Shown: in pieces, positions 17,139 to 25,152 of the stretch
Numbering within the stretch: position 1 is the first letter of the stretch
Layout of the letters: each line of letters opens with the position of its first letter
NCBI RefSeq assembly: GCF_029210375.1
Contig: NZ_JARGER010000035.1
Coordinates: 1 to 64,000, forward strand
Length of the DNA stretch: 64,000 nt
Direction of reading: 5' to 3'
Source of the DNA: Nocardioides sp. YIM 152315
GTDB lineage: Bacteria; Actinomycetota; Actinomycetes; Propionibacteriales; Nocardioidaceae
Translations under genes and position numbers: made by a program
The notes under the pieces: generated by a model
Told to the model about the DNA's origin: nothing
The model's database searches: none
The model's input: the letters and a program-made list of their open reading frames with translations, nothing else

Positions 17139-19414
17139 TGCCTCGAAGCGCAATCGCGGAGCGGCTCGACGGGCAGCACGTCCTGCTCACCGGTGTCACG
17201 GGTTTCGTCGGTGAGGCCCTGCTCCAGCTGATGCTGGCGGAGGTGCCGGGCGTGCGCGTCACGGTGCTCGTGCGGCCGAAGGGCTCGACGAGCGCCGCGG
17301 CCAGGACGGCGGCGCTGCTGCGCAAGCCGATCTTCGCCGACGTCGTCGAGGCGGCCGGCGGGGTCGAGGCGCTGATCGCGGCGCGGGTCGGCGTGCTCGA
17401 GGGCGACCTGGCCGACGCGCCCGAGCTGCCCGCGAACCTCGACGCCGTGGTCCACTGTGCCGGCGACGTCTCGTTCGACCCGCCGGTCGACGAGGGCTTC
17501 CGGACCAACGTGCAGGGCACCCGCGAGCTGCTCGCGCGGGTCCGCGAGGCGGGGCCGGACATCCACTACGTGCACATCTCCACGGCGTACGTCGCTGGTC
17601 GGCGACGCGGCAGCATCCCCGAGGGCCCGGTCGACCACGGCGTCGACCTCGAGGCCGAGCTCGCGTGGGGGCTCGCGCAGCGGCAGATCGTCGAGCACCA
17701 GAGCCGCAGCGCGACCGTGCTGGAGCGCGAGCGCAAGAAGGCCGAGAAGACCCACAGCCGGGCCGGTCTGCTCACCGCGGCGACCGCGACCGAGGACGCC
17801 CGCAAGGCGTGGGTCAAGACCGAGCTGGTGCGGATCGGCTCCGAGCGCGCACGCAGTCTCGGCTGGACCGACTGCTACACGTTCACCAAGGCGCTGGGCG
17901 AACGCGTGGTGGAGCAGCACGCGCGCGACCACCGGGTGTCGATCGTCCGGCCGAGCATCATCGAGTCCGCCCTGCGGGTGCCGCACCCGGGCTGGATCGA
18001 GGGTTTCAAGATGGCCGAGCCGCTGATCCTGGCCTACGGCCGCGGCGAGCTGCCGGAGTTCCCCGCGGCCGCCGACACCATCGTCGACATCGTGCCCGTC
18101 GACCACGTCGTCGCGGCGATCGTCGCGGTGCTGGCGCACCCGCCGGAGGTCGGCGCGCCGGGGTACTTCCACGTCTCCTCCGGCGACCGCAACCCGCTGA
18201 CCTTCCGGATGCTCTACGCCAACGTGCGCGAGTACTTCGACCAGCACCCGTTCGTCGCCGGCGACCGCGGCGCGGCGCGGCTGCCGGACTGGCGGTTCCC
18301 CGGCGCCACGTCGGTCGAGCGACTGCTCGCGACCAGCGAGCGGGCGCACCAGGTCGCCGACTACGTCATCGGCCACTCGCCGCGCGGCGACCGCACTCGC
18401 GACCTCGCCCGCAAGCTCGACCAGCAGGGCCGGCGCCTGGAGTTCCTGCGGCGCTACCTGGACCTCTACCGCGAGTACGCCCAGGCCGAGCTGCGCTTCT
18501 CCGACGCGCGCACGCTCTCGCTCTACCGGTCGCTGTCGCCCGAGGACCAAGAGGTCTTCGCCTTCGACACCGCCGTCGTCGACTGGCCGCACTACCTGCG
18601 CGAGGTGCACTGCCCGGCGGTCACCGCGCCGGTGCGGCGGATGGACGAGGCGCGCCGCAAGCGGCGCGCGGCGACCGATCCGACGCTCAAGCCGGTGGCC
18701 GGGGCCGACGGCGTCGCCGCCTTCTTCGACATGGACGGCACGCTGCTGTCCTCCAACGTCATCGAGACCTACCTGTGGCTGCGGCTGCGCGAGCAGAACG
18801 GCGCGGAGCGGTGGGGCGAGCTCGGCCGGGTGGCCGCGAAGGTGCCGGCGCTGGTGCGGGCCGAGCGCCGCGAGCGCAGTGCGTTCCTGCGCGCGGTCTA
18901 CCGGCAGTACGAAGGCGCGCGCCTCGCCGACCTCGACGCGATCGCCGACGAGCACCTGGCCGACCATGTCCTCTCGCGGCTCTCGCCCGACGCCGTACGC
19001 CGGATCCGCGAGCACCGCGCCGCGGGTCACCGCACCGTGCTCATCACCGGCGCGATCCGGCCGCTCACCCGGTCGCTCGATCCGCTCTTCGACCACATCG
19101 AGGCGGCGGAGCTCGCCGTCGACGACCGCGGGGTGTGCACGGGGTTCCTGGCCAGCTCGCCGCTGGTCGGGGAGTCGCGGGCGGCCTGGATGCGGCAGTA
19201 CGCCACCGAGCACGACATCGACCTGGCCGCGTCGTACGGCTATGCCGACTCCCACTCCGACCTGCCGCTGCTCGAGGCGGTCGGCCGGCCGGTCGCGGTC
19301 AAGCCGGACGTGTCGCTCTTCCGGCACGCGCGCCGACACCGGTGGACGATCGTCGACTGGGCGAGCTCGGCGTCGAGCACCCGGACGCTGAACCCGGCAG
19401 CCCCCCGAGCATGA
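17138..19414 (+). CDS. fatty acyl-CoA reductase / HAD-IB phosphatase fusion
   Basis: A 758-residue two-domain protein. Residues 1 to about 500 are an extended SDR of the fatty acyl-CoA reductase (male-sterility) type, with the nucleotide-binding TGVTGFVG at 18-25 and catalytic Tyr247-x3-Lys251 in CYTFTKALGE. Residues 520-745 are a HAD-IB phosphatase with nucleophile Asp531 and Asp533 in FFDMDGTLLSSN, a motif II LITGAIR and a motif IV ADSHSDLPLL. It should reduce an acyl-CoA or acyl-ACP to an aldehyde or alcohol and remove a phosphate from a small or lipid substrate. It is coupled to the membrane protein upstream, and its own stop forms part of the ATGAGGAG site of the next gene. HAD-IB domains are also found joined to PlsC enzymes in actinobacteria, consistent with the acyltransferase here. 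Confidence 0.9.
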   Translation: MPRSAIAERLDGQHVLLTGVTGFVGEALLQLMLAEVPGVRVTVLVRPKGSTSAAARTAALLRKPIFADVVEAAGGVEALIAARVGVLEGDLADAPELPANLDAVVHCAGDVSFDPPVDEGFRTNVQGTRELLARVREAGPDIHYVHISTAYVAGRRRGSIPEGPVDHGVDLEAELAWGLAQRQIVEHQSRSATVLERERKKAEKTHSRAGLLTAATATEDARKAWVKTELVRIGSERARSLGWTDCYTFTKALGERVVEQHARDHRVSIVRPSIIESALRVPHPGWIEGFKMAEPLILAYGRGELPEFPAAADTIVDIVPVDHVVAAIVAVLAHPPEVGAPGYFHVSSGDRNPLTFRMLYANVREYFDQHPFVAGDRGAARLPDWRFPGATSVERLLATSERAHQVADYVIGHSPRGDRTRDLARKLDQQGRRLEFLRRYLDLYREYAQAELRFSDARTLSLYRSLSPEDQEVFAFDTAVVDWPHYLREVHCPAVTAPVRRMDEARRKRRAATDPTLKPVAGADGVAAFFDMDGTLLSSNVIETYLWLRLREQNGAERWGELGRVAAKVPALVRAERRERSAFLRAVYRQYEGARLADLDAIADEHLADHVLSRLSPDAVRRIREHRAAGHRTVLITGAIRPLTRSLDPLFDHIEAAELAVDDRGVCTGFLASSPLVGESRAAWMRQYATEHDIDLAASYGYADSHSDLPLLEAVGRPVAVKPDVSLFRHARRHRWTIVDWASSASSTRTLNPAAPRA

Positions 19415-19424
19415 GGAGCCCGCG

Positions 19425-20615
19425 ATGATGCTCGCGCTGGAGATGTTCCGCTCCGTGCCGCGCACGGTCGCCGGCAAGGCGATCGGCGGTCGGATGCCGG
19501 GCATCCTCTCGGGGTACGCCGCGCCGCTACGGCTGGTCACGATCCAGGAGCCGAAGGTCGACCGCCCCGGCTGGGCGCGGCTGCGCACCCGCCTCTCGGG
19601 CATCTGCGGATCCGACCTCGGTGCGCTCTCGGGTCGCACCAGCCTCTACTTCTCGGCCGTCGTCTCGATGCCGTTCGTGCCCGGCCACGAGGTGGTCGCC
19701 GAGCTGCTCGACGACTGCGAGGACCTGCCGAAGGGGACGCGCGTCGTCGTCGACCCGGTGCTCACCTGTGCCGCGCGCGGCGTCGAGCCGTGCGCGGCCT
19801 GCGCGGCCGGGCGGACCAACCGCTGCGAGCGGATCACCGTCGGCCACCTCTCGCCGGGCCTGCAGACCGGGTTCTGCAAGGACACCGGCGGAGGATGGGG
19901 GCAGCAGCTCGCCGCGCACCGCAGCCAGCTGCATCCCGTGCCCGAGGGCTTCTCCGACGAGCAGGCGATCCTGATCGAGCCGGTGGCGTGCGCCGTGCAC
20001 ACGGCCCTGCGCTCGGGAGTCGCCGCCGGCGACCGGGTGCTGGTCAGCGGGGCCGGCTCGGTGGGACTGCTCGCGACGCTGGCGCTGCGCGAGCTGACCG
20101 ACGCCGGCGAGATCATCGTCGTGGCCAAGCACGCCCACCAGCGCGAGCTCGCCCGCGAGTTCGGCGCGACCGAGGTGGTCGCGCCCGGCGAGGTGCTGCG
20201 GCGGGTGCGCCGCGCCACGGGTGCCTTCCAGCTCGAGCCGCAGTTCTCCTCGCCGTACCTGCTCGGAGGCGTCGACGTCGCGGTCGACGCCGTCGGCAGC
20301 AAGCAGTCCCTCGAGACGTCGCTGCAGGCGACCCGAGCGGGAGGCCGGGTCGTGCTCTCCGGGATGCCGGCGGCCGCGGACCTCTCGGCCGCGTGGTTCC
20401 GCGAGCTCGAGATCGTCGGCACCTACGCGTCGGCGCAGGCCGACGACGCCTTCGACAAGGCGATCGAGCTGGCCGCCACCGACGCCGTCCAGCAGCTGGC
20501 GAAGAGCGTCGCCAGCTACCCGCTGCACCGCTGGCGGGAAGCGCTCGACCACGCCCACTCGGCCGGCCGCCTCGGCACGGTCAAAGTCGCATTCGATCCC
20601 AGGAGTTCAGCATGA
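19425..20615 (+). CDS. zinc-dependent MDR-family alcohol dehydrogenase
   Basis: A 396-residue medium-chain dehydrogenase. The catalytic zinc site is recognisable in GICGSDLGAL and VPGHEVVAEL, and the structural zinc loop in CAACAAGRTNRCE; VSGAGSVGLLATLALREL is the nucleotide-binding segment. It should interconvert an alcohol and an aldehyde or ketone with NAD(P). It has a short N-terminal extension and a PhoX-free context within the operon. The ribosome-binding site GAGGAG overlaps the stop of the upstream gene, and the last four bases overlap the next start (ATGA). Given the reductase upstream, its substrate may be a long-chain alcohol or a glycerol/polyol derivative; this is inference. Confidence 0.9.
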   Translation: MMLALEMFRSVPRTVAGKAIGGRMPGILSGYAAPLRLVTIQEPKVDRPGWARLRTRLSGICGSDLGALSGRTSLYFSAVVSMPFVPGHEVVAELLDDCEDLPKGTRVVVDPVLTCAARGVEPCAACAAGRTNRCERITVGHLSPGLQTGFCKDTGGGWGQQLAAHRSQLHPVPEGFSDEQAILIEPVACAVHTALRSGVAAGDRVLVSGAGSVGLLATLALRELTDAGEIIVVAKHAHQRELAREFGATEVVAPGEVLRRVRRATGAFQLEPQFSSPYLLGGVDVAVDAVGSKQSLETSLQATRAGGRVVLSGMPAAADLSAAWFRELEIVGTYASAQADDAFDKAIELAATDAVQQLAKSVASYPLHRWREALDHAHSAGRLGTVKVAFDPRSSA

Positions 20616-22192
20616 GTCGCCCCGGATTCGTCCTCGAGGTGGACGACCGCACCCCGCCGCTCGTCGTCCACGAGGGGCTCGGCTTCCGGCTCGAGGAATT
20701 CCCGCTCGGCACGCGGGTCGTCTACCCGCCCGAGTCGCTCCCCGCCGTCCCCGACGTCGACGAGGCGATCCGCGCGGCACTGCTGCACCCCGTCGGCTCC
20801 GACCCGCTCCCGGAGCTGCTCTTCGCGGGCATGCGGCTGACGATCGCCTTCGACGACCTCTCGCTGCCGCTGCCGACGATGAAGGCGCCCGACATCCGGG
20901 GCCGGATCATCGAGCACGTGCTGACGATGGCGGCCGAGGCGGGTGTCGACGACGTCAAGCTGATCGCCGCCAACGCGCTGCACCGGCGGATGACCGCCGC
21001 CGAGCTCAAGCACATCGTCGGGGAGCGGGTGTTCCGCTCGTTCTACCCCCAGGGCGACCTCTACAACTTCGACGCCGAGGACCGCGCCGAGCTGGCCCAC
21101 CTCGGCACGACCGACAAGGGCGAGGACATCGAGATCAGCAAGCGGGCCGCCGAGTCCGACCTGCTGGTCTACGTCAACGTCAACCTGGTCGCCATGGACG
21201 GCGGCCACAAGTCGGTGGGCATCGGGCTGGCGTCGTACAACTCCCTGCGCCACCACCACAACGCCCGCACGATGGTGCACTCTCGGTCGTTCATGGACCA
21301 CAAGCACTCCGCGATGCACCACTCCGCGTGGCGGATGGGCCGGGTCATCAAGGACCACGTCAAGGTCTTCCAGATCGAGACCACCCTCAACAACGACGTG
21401 TTCCCGAAGCCCTTCGACTTCCTGCAGAAGCGCGAGTGGGAGTGGTCGGTGAAGGACCAGGCCTCGATGCTCGGCGTACGCCGGGGGCTCGCGGTCGCGC
21501 CGCAGAAGTTGCGGCACAAGATGTTCCACGACCTGCGGTCGGTCTACGGGCTGACCGGGGTCAACGCCGGCGAGGTCGAGGCCGTCCACGAGCGGACGCT
21601 GGCGAAGGTGCACCAGCAGCACCTCGTCGAGGTGCAGGGGCAGAGCGACGTCCTCGTGATGGGAGTGCCCTACCTCGGCCCCTACAACGTGAACTCGTCG
21701 ATGAACCCGATCCTCGCCACCTGCATGGGGCTCGGCTACTACTTCAACTCCTACCGGGGCCAGCCCGTCGTCCGGAAGGGCGGCGCGGTCATCCTCTACC
21801 ACCCGCTCAACGAGGGCTTCAACCAGCTGCACCACCCGTCGTACGTCGACTTCTACGAGGAGGTGCTCGCCGAGTCGACCGACCCCGCGGTCGTAGGGGA
21901 GAAGTACGAGCAGCAGTTCGCCCAGGACCCGTGGTACATCCACCTCTACCGGACCTCGCACGCCTACCACGGCGTCCACCCGTTCTACATGTGGTACTGG
22001 GCGGCGCACGCCATGGACCACGTCGACGAGGTGATCTGGGTCGGTGCCGACCGCCGAGCGGCCTCCCGCCTCGGCTTCCGGGCGGCCACGACCCTGCAGG
22101 ACGCGCTCGAGATGGCGTCGGGCACCGTCGGGTCCTCGCCGTCGATCACCTACCTGCACAACCCGCCCCACCTGTTGGCGGACGTACGATGA
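20612..22192 (+). CDS. LarA-like (lactate racemase fold) nickel-pincer protein
   Basis: A 526-residue protein with the LarA N-terminal fold. IAFDDLSLPLPTMKAPDIRG matches the LarA substrate/nucleotide loop. His124 (ANALHRRM), Lys200 (MDGGHKSVG) and His216 (RHHHNAR) align in spacing (76 and 16 residues) with His108, Lys184 and His200 of lactate racemase, where Lys184 carries the nickel-pincer nucleotide and His200 binds nickel. The second catalytic base, His174, is replaced by Val190. It is about 100 residues longer than LarA. No larB, larC or larE is in the window. It is coupled by ATGA overlaps to the dehydrogenase and the acyltransferase, so it acts in their pathway, on an unknown hydroxy-acid or alcohol intermediate. 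Confidence 0.82.
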   Translation: MSRPGFVLEVDDRTPPLVVHEGLGFRLEEFPLGTRVVYPPESLPAVPDVDEAIRAALLHPVGSDPLPELLFAGMRLTIAFDDLSLPLPTMKAPDIRGRIIEHVLTMAAEAGVDDVKLIAANALHRRMTAAELKHIVGERVFRSFYPQGDLYNFDAEDRAELAHLGTTDKGEDIEISKRAAESDLLVYVNVNLVAMDGGHKSVGIGLASYNSLRHHHNARTMVHSRSFMDHKHSAMHHSAWRMGRVIKDHVKVFQIETTLNNDVFPKPFDFLQKREWEWSVKDQASMLGVRRGLAVAPQKLRHKMFHDLRSVYGLTGVNAGEVEAVHERTLAKVHQQHLVEVQGQSDVLVMGVPYLGPYNVNSSMNPILATCMGLGYYFNSYRGQPVVRKGGAVILYHPLNEGFNQLHHPSYVDFYEEVLAESTDPAVVGEKYEQQFAQDPWYIHLYRTSHAYHGVHPFYMWYWAAHAMDHVDEVIWVGADRRAASRLGFRAATTLQDALEMASGTVGSSPSITYLHNPPHLLADVR

Positions 22193-23118
22193 ACAACTTC
22201 CTCAGGGAGTCCGTCGACGACGTCCGCACCGTGGCGCGCGGCTGGCGCTGGGGGCGGCGGCCGCAGGTGCCGCGATCGGCGGAGGAGTGGGTGCCGGCGA
22301 CCCGGTCGACGGTGTTCCGCACCGACTGGTCGCGCCGGCGCCCGGCGATGGCAGCGCGCGAGGTGGCGCAGAAGGCCGGCCTCGAGCCGCTCTTCCGCTC
22401 CCAGGTGCGCACGCACGTCGAGGGCCTGGACGTGCTCGACCGCGTCGACGGCCCGGTGATCTTCGTGGCCAACCACGCCTCGCACCTCGACACACCGCTG
22501 ATCCTGCTGTCGCTGCCCGACGAGTGGCGGCGGCGTACGGCGGTGGCGGCCGCGGCCGACTACTTCTTCGACACCTGGTGGCGCGCGGTCGGGTCGGTGC
22601 TGCTCTTCAACACCTTCCCGATCGACCGCCGTGGCGGCACCATGGCGGCGACGCCGGCGGAGGTGCTGGCCGACGGCTGGAGCCTGGTGATCTACCCCGA
22701 GGGGACCCGGTCGGTCGACGGCTGGATGGGCAAGTTCCGGCTCGGTGCGGCGTTCCTCGCCAAGGAGCACGGCGTGCCGGTGGTGCCGGTCGCCCACCGC
22801 GGCACGTTCGCGGCGATGCCCCGCGGGCAGGGCTGGCCGTCGCCCGGTCGCCGGCAGCTCACGATCCGCTTCGGCGAGCCGCTGGTGGCCGGCGCCGACG
22901 AGTCCGTGCGCGAGTTCGCGCCCCGGATCAAGGACGCCGTCGCGGCGCTGCTCGACGAGGACCGCACCACCTGGTGGGAGGCGCGCCGGCGCGCCGCGGC
23001 GGGCGCCGTACCCGACCCGTCCGGACCGCAGGTCGCGCAGTGGCGCCGGGTGTGGGAGCAGTCCGAGTCGCCGGTCCCGCAGGCGCCGGCGCGGAAGCTG
23101 ACCGCCTGGCGGCGCTGA
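22189..23118 (+). CDS. 1-acyl-sn-glycerol-3-phosphate acyltransferase (PlsC family)
   Basis: A 309-residue PlsC-type acyltransferase. The catalytic HX4D is His96 to Asp101 in VANHASHLDTP, and the phosphate-binding motif is EGTR at 171-174 in IYPEGTRSVDG. Typical members acylate lysophosphatidate; the acceptor here could be a different alcohol or phosphate made by the operon. It has a longer N-terminus (about 75 residues before the domain) with many Trp and Arg, likely for membrane contact. It is the last gene of the operon, coupled by ATGA to the LarA-like gene and followed by a hairpin. Confidence 0.93.
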   Translation: MNNFLRESVDDVRTVARGWRWGRRPQVPRSAEEWVPATRSTVFRTDWSRRRPAMAAREVAQKAGLEPLFRSQVRTHVEGLDVLDRVDGPVIFVANHASHLDTPLILLSLPDEWRRRTAVAAAADYFFDTWWRAVGSVLLFNTFPIDRRGGTMAATPAEVLADGWSLVIYPEGTRSVDGWMGKFRLGAAFLAKEHGVPVVPVAHRGTFAAMPRGQGWPSPGRRQLTIRFGEPLVAGADESVREFAPRIKDAVAALLDEDRTTWWEARRRAAAGAVPDPSGPQVAQWRRVWEQSESPVPQAPARKLTAWRR

Positions 23119-23143
23119 CCCGCCCGAAAGTTTCCGGCGGGTC
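23117..23143 (+). terminator. operon terminator hairpin
   Basis: GACCCGCC pairs with GGCGGGTC (8 bp) around an 11-base loop that can form a GAAA/TTTC extension. The left arm begins in the acyltransferase stop codon. Its core is shared with the terminator at 10847-10881. Confidence 0.7.
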
Positions 23144-23146
23144 GGC

Positions 23147-23190
23147 ATGAGAGGGGTCTCATCGGCGGCTCATGGTCGCCTCACCGGCGC
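23147..23190 (+). promoter_or_regulatory. operator with three 11-bp direct repeats, upstream of Asp-rich gene
   Basis: Three repeats of exactly 11 bp start at 23158, 23169 and 23180: CTCATCGGCGG, CTCATGGTCGC and CTCACCGGCGC. ATGAGAGG precedes them and makes a short palindrome with the first repeat. An 11-bp period of direct repeats is typical of OmpR-family response regulators. The same arrangement lies before the gene at 26551-26937, so the regulator at 24484 is the likely binder. The repeats end 43 bp before the ATG at 23234. Confidence 0.7.
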
Positions 23191-23233
23191 ACGGTTGTGT
23201 CGTCCTCGAAGCAATCGACACGAGGAGACGACG

Positions 23234-23620
23234 ATGAACAAGCTGATGACCACCGGGACCCTCGGGCTCGCCGCGATGGTGACGACCGGGCTGGTCGCGT
23301 GGCAGGCGCCGGCGTTCGCCGCCCACGGCTCGGACCACGACAAGGCGTTCAAGCGCGACGACGACAGCCAGGTGCTGGTCACGACCGTCGACGACGACGA
23401 TGACGACGACACCGGTCTCAACGACCAGACCCGCACGCAGACCCGCACCCGCACCGGTGGCGACAACACGGGCACCAACACCCGCACCGGTCGCGGTGAC
23501 GGCGACGACAGCCGGCACACCCGGGTCCGTGATCTCACCAGCGACGGGCCGGGCAGCGGGAACGTCGACCACTCCCGGCACGACACCAATGACGGCACCC
23601 GCCACAACACCCGCGGCTGA
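23234..23620 (+). CDS. secreted Asp-rich low-complexity protein
   Basis: A 128-residue protein with a signal peptide (hydrophobic residues about 5-28, AFAA cleavage near 32). The mature part is disordered, with a run of seven Asp (TTVDDDDDDDTGL) followed by TRTQTRTRTGG-like Thr/Arg repeats and His/Asp-rich pieces. Acidic runs may bind calcium or other cations, but this is not shown. GAGGAG precedes the ATG at 23234, and the TGA overlaps the kinase ATG by one base. Its promoter carries the repeat motif of the neighbouring two-component system. A protein of equal length and similar Asp-rich composition is encoded at 26551-26937. Confidence 0.8.
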   Translation: MNKLMTTGTLGLAAMVTTGLVAWQAPAFAAHGSDHDKAFKRDDDSQVLVTTVDDDDDDDTGLNDQTRTQTRTRTGGDNTGTNTRTGRGDGDDSRHTRVRDLTSDGPGSGNVDHSRHDTNDGTRHNTRG

Positions 23621-24477
23621 TGCCTTCCTCCTCGTGGGGCCTCGAGGAGGGCGACCCGATCACCGCCGAGCTGACGGCCGTCCGTCGGCTCGGCGGTGGG
23701 TCCGCCTACGAGGCGTACCTCGCCTTCGACGAGATCACCTACGCACCGGTCGTGGTGAAGGTGGTGCGCCCCGAGCTGGTCGGGGACCCGCACAGCCTGC
23801 GCGGCCTGGCGCGCGAGGTCGACGCGCTCGCCACGATCAACCACCCCGTCGTCGTGCGCGGGCTGAGGCACGTGCTGTCGGGCGACCGACCGCACGTCGT
23901 GCTCGAGCAGATCGACGGGCCGCGGCTCTCCACGCTGATCCGGCGCTACGGGCCGCTGCAGGAGCAGCAGTACCTCCCGCTGGCGATCGAGGTCGCGAGC
24001 GCGTTGCACTACCTCGCGCGCCTCGGCTGGGTGCACCTCGACGTGAAGCCGAGCAACGTGATCATGGGCGCCCCTGCCCGCCTCATCGACCTCTCCGTCG
24101 CGCGGCCGGTGGTCGACGCGGCCGGCACCAGGCGGATCGGCACCGACGCCTACATGTCGCCCGAGCAGGCCGACCCCGATCGCTTCGGCACGCCCTCCCC
24201 GGCCTCCGACGTGTGGGGACTCTCGGCGACGCTCTTCGAGGCCGTCGCGGGCTACCGCGCCTTCGACCGCGCCTCGGAGGACCAGCTCCCGCAGACCCAC
24301 GACGACCCCTACCGGCTGCCCGACGGCGTGGCACCCGAGGTCGCGAAGGTCCTGTACGCCGGGCTCGACCGCGACCCGGCCAACCGGCCGCTCCCGCGTG
24401 AGGTGGCCGAGGCCCTCGAGCCCGTGCTCGCCCGCCAGCCGCCCGTGCGCCTGGGCGGCGCGCTGCGGACGCGGTGA
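23620..24477 (+). CDS. serine/threonine protein kinase-like protein
   Basis: A 285-residue protein-kinase fold without a transmembrane segment or sensor domain. It has a glycine loop (RRLGGGSAYEAYLA), the ATP-binding Lys in VVVKVV, a catalytic loop HLDVKPSNV and an activation-segment end MSPEQ. The Mg-binding DFG is replaced by DLS (LIDLSVAR), and HRD is HLD. The key aspartates are kept, so activity is possible but unusual. It is translationally coupled to the Asp-rich secreted protein upstream and converges with the response-regulator gene 6 bp away. Confidence 0.88.
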   Translation: MPSSSWGLEEGDPITAELTAVRRLGGGSAYEAYLAFDEITYAPVVVKVVRPELVGDPHSLRGLAREVDALATINHPVVVRGLRHVLSGDRPHVVLEQIDGPRLSTLIRRYGPLQEQQYLPLAIEVASALHYLARLGWVHLDVKPSNVIMGAPARLIDLSVARPVVDAAGTRRIGTDAYMSPEQADPDRFGTPSPASDVWGLSATLFEAVAGYRAFDRASEDQLPQTHDDPYRLPDGVAPEVAKVLYAGLDRDPANRPLPREVAEALEPVLARQPPVRLGGALRTR

Positions 24478-24483
24478 CTGCGC

Positions 24484-25152
24484 TCAGCGGTTGAACCGGT
24501 AGCCCATCCCGCGCACGGTGGCGATCGCCTCCGGGCCGAGCTTCTTGCGCAGGTAGCCGACGTAGACGTCGACGACGTTGGAGCCGGGGTCGAAGTCGAG
24601 ACCCCAGACGTGGTCGAGAAGCTGCTCGCGCGAAAGGACCTGGCCGGCGTTGACCATGAACATCTCGGCGAGGGCGAATTCACGCGCGGAGAGCTCCACC
24701 TGCCTGTCGCCGACGTCGGCGCGGCGGGTGCGGACGTCGAGACGCACGCCGCCGCACTCGAGGACGTCCTCGCGGCCGGCGCCGTTCGAGTGCTCCTGGC
24801 GCAGCCGGAGGCGGACCCGGGCGAGCAGCTCGGCGAAGCGGAACGGCTTCGGCATGTAGTCGTCCGCGCCCCCCTCGAGCGCGGAGACCGTGTCGCCGAC
24901 GGAGTCGCGGGCGGTGAGCACGATGACCGGGACCTGCGAGCCCTGGGCGCGCAGCTGGTCGAGGACCTCGAAGCCGTCGAGGCCCGGGAGGCCGATGTCG
25001 AGGACGACGAGGTCGAAGTCGCCGCCGAGAGCCCGGTCGAGCCCCGCGTGGCCGTCGGCGACGATCGTCGTCTGGTGGCCGTCGGCGCGCAGGCCCTTCG
25101 CGACGAACGACGCGATGCGCTGCTCGTCCTCCACGATCAGGATCCGGGCCAC
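24484..25152 (-). CDS. OmpR-family response regulator
   Basis: A 222-residue two-domain regulator. The receiver has phospho-acceptor Asp52 in VVLDIGLPG, an acidic pair in IVEDE and the conserved Lys in DYMPKPF. The C-terminal winged helix ends in LRKKLGPEAIATVRGMGYRF. It is encoded downstream of its kinase with a 16-bp overlap. The repeat sites at 23147-23190 and 26965-26997 have the period expected for this family, so autoregulation and control of both Asp-rich genes are likely (inference). Confidence 0.95.
   Translation of the reverse strand: MARILIVEDEQRIASFVAKGLRADGHQTTIVADGHAGLDRALGGDFDLVVLDIGLPGLDGFEVLDQLRAQGSQVPVIVLTARDSVGDTVSALEGGADDYMPKPFRFAELLARVRLRLRQEHSNGAGREDVLECGGVRLDVRTRRADVGDRQVELSAREFALAEMFMVNAGQVLSREQLLDHVWGLDFDPGSNVVDVYVGYLRKKLGPEAIATVRGMGYRFNR

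Noticed and set aside
22150-23148. Minus-strand open frame of 332 codons over the acyltransferase gene
   Set aside because: The plus strand has intact HX4D and EGTR motifs; the minus product is Arg/His/Pro low-complexity.
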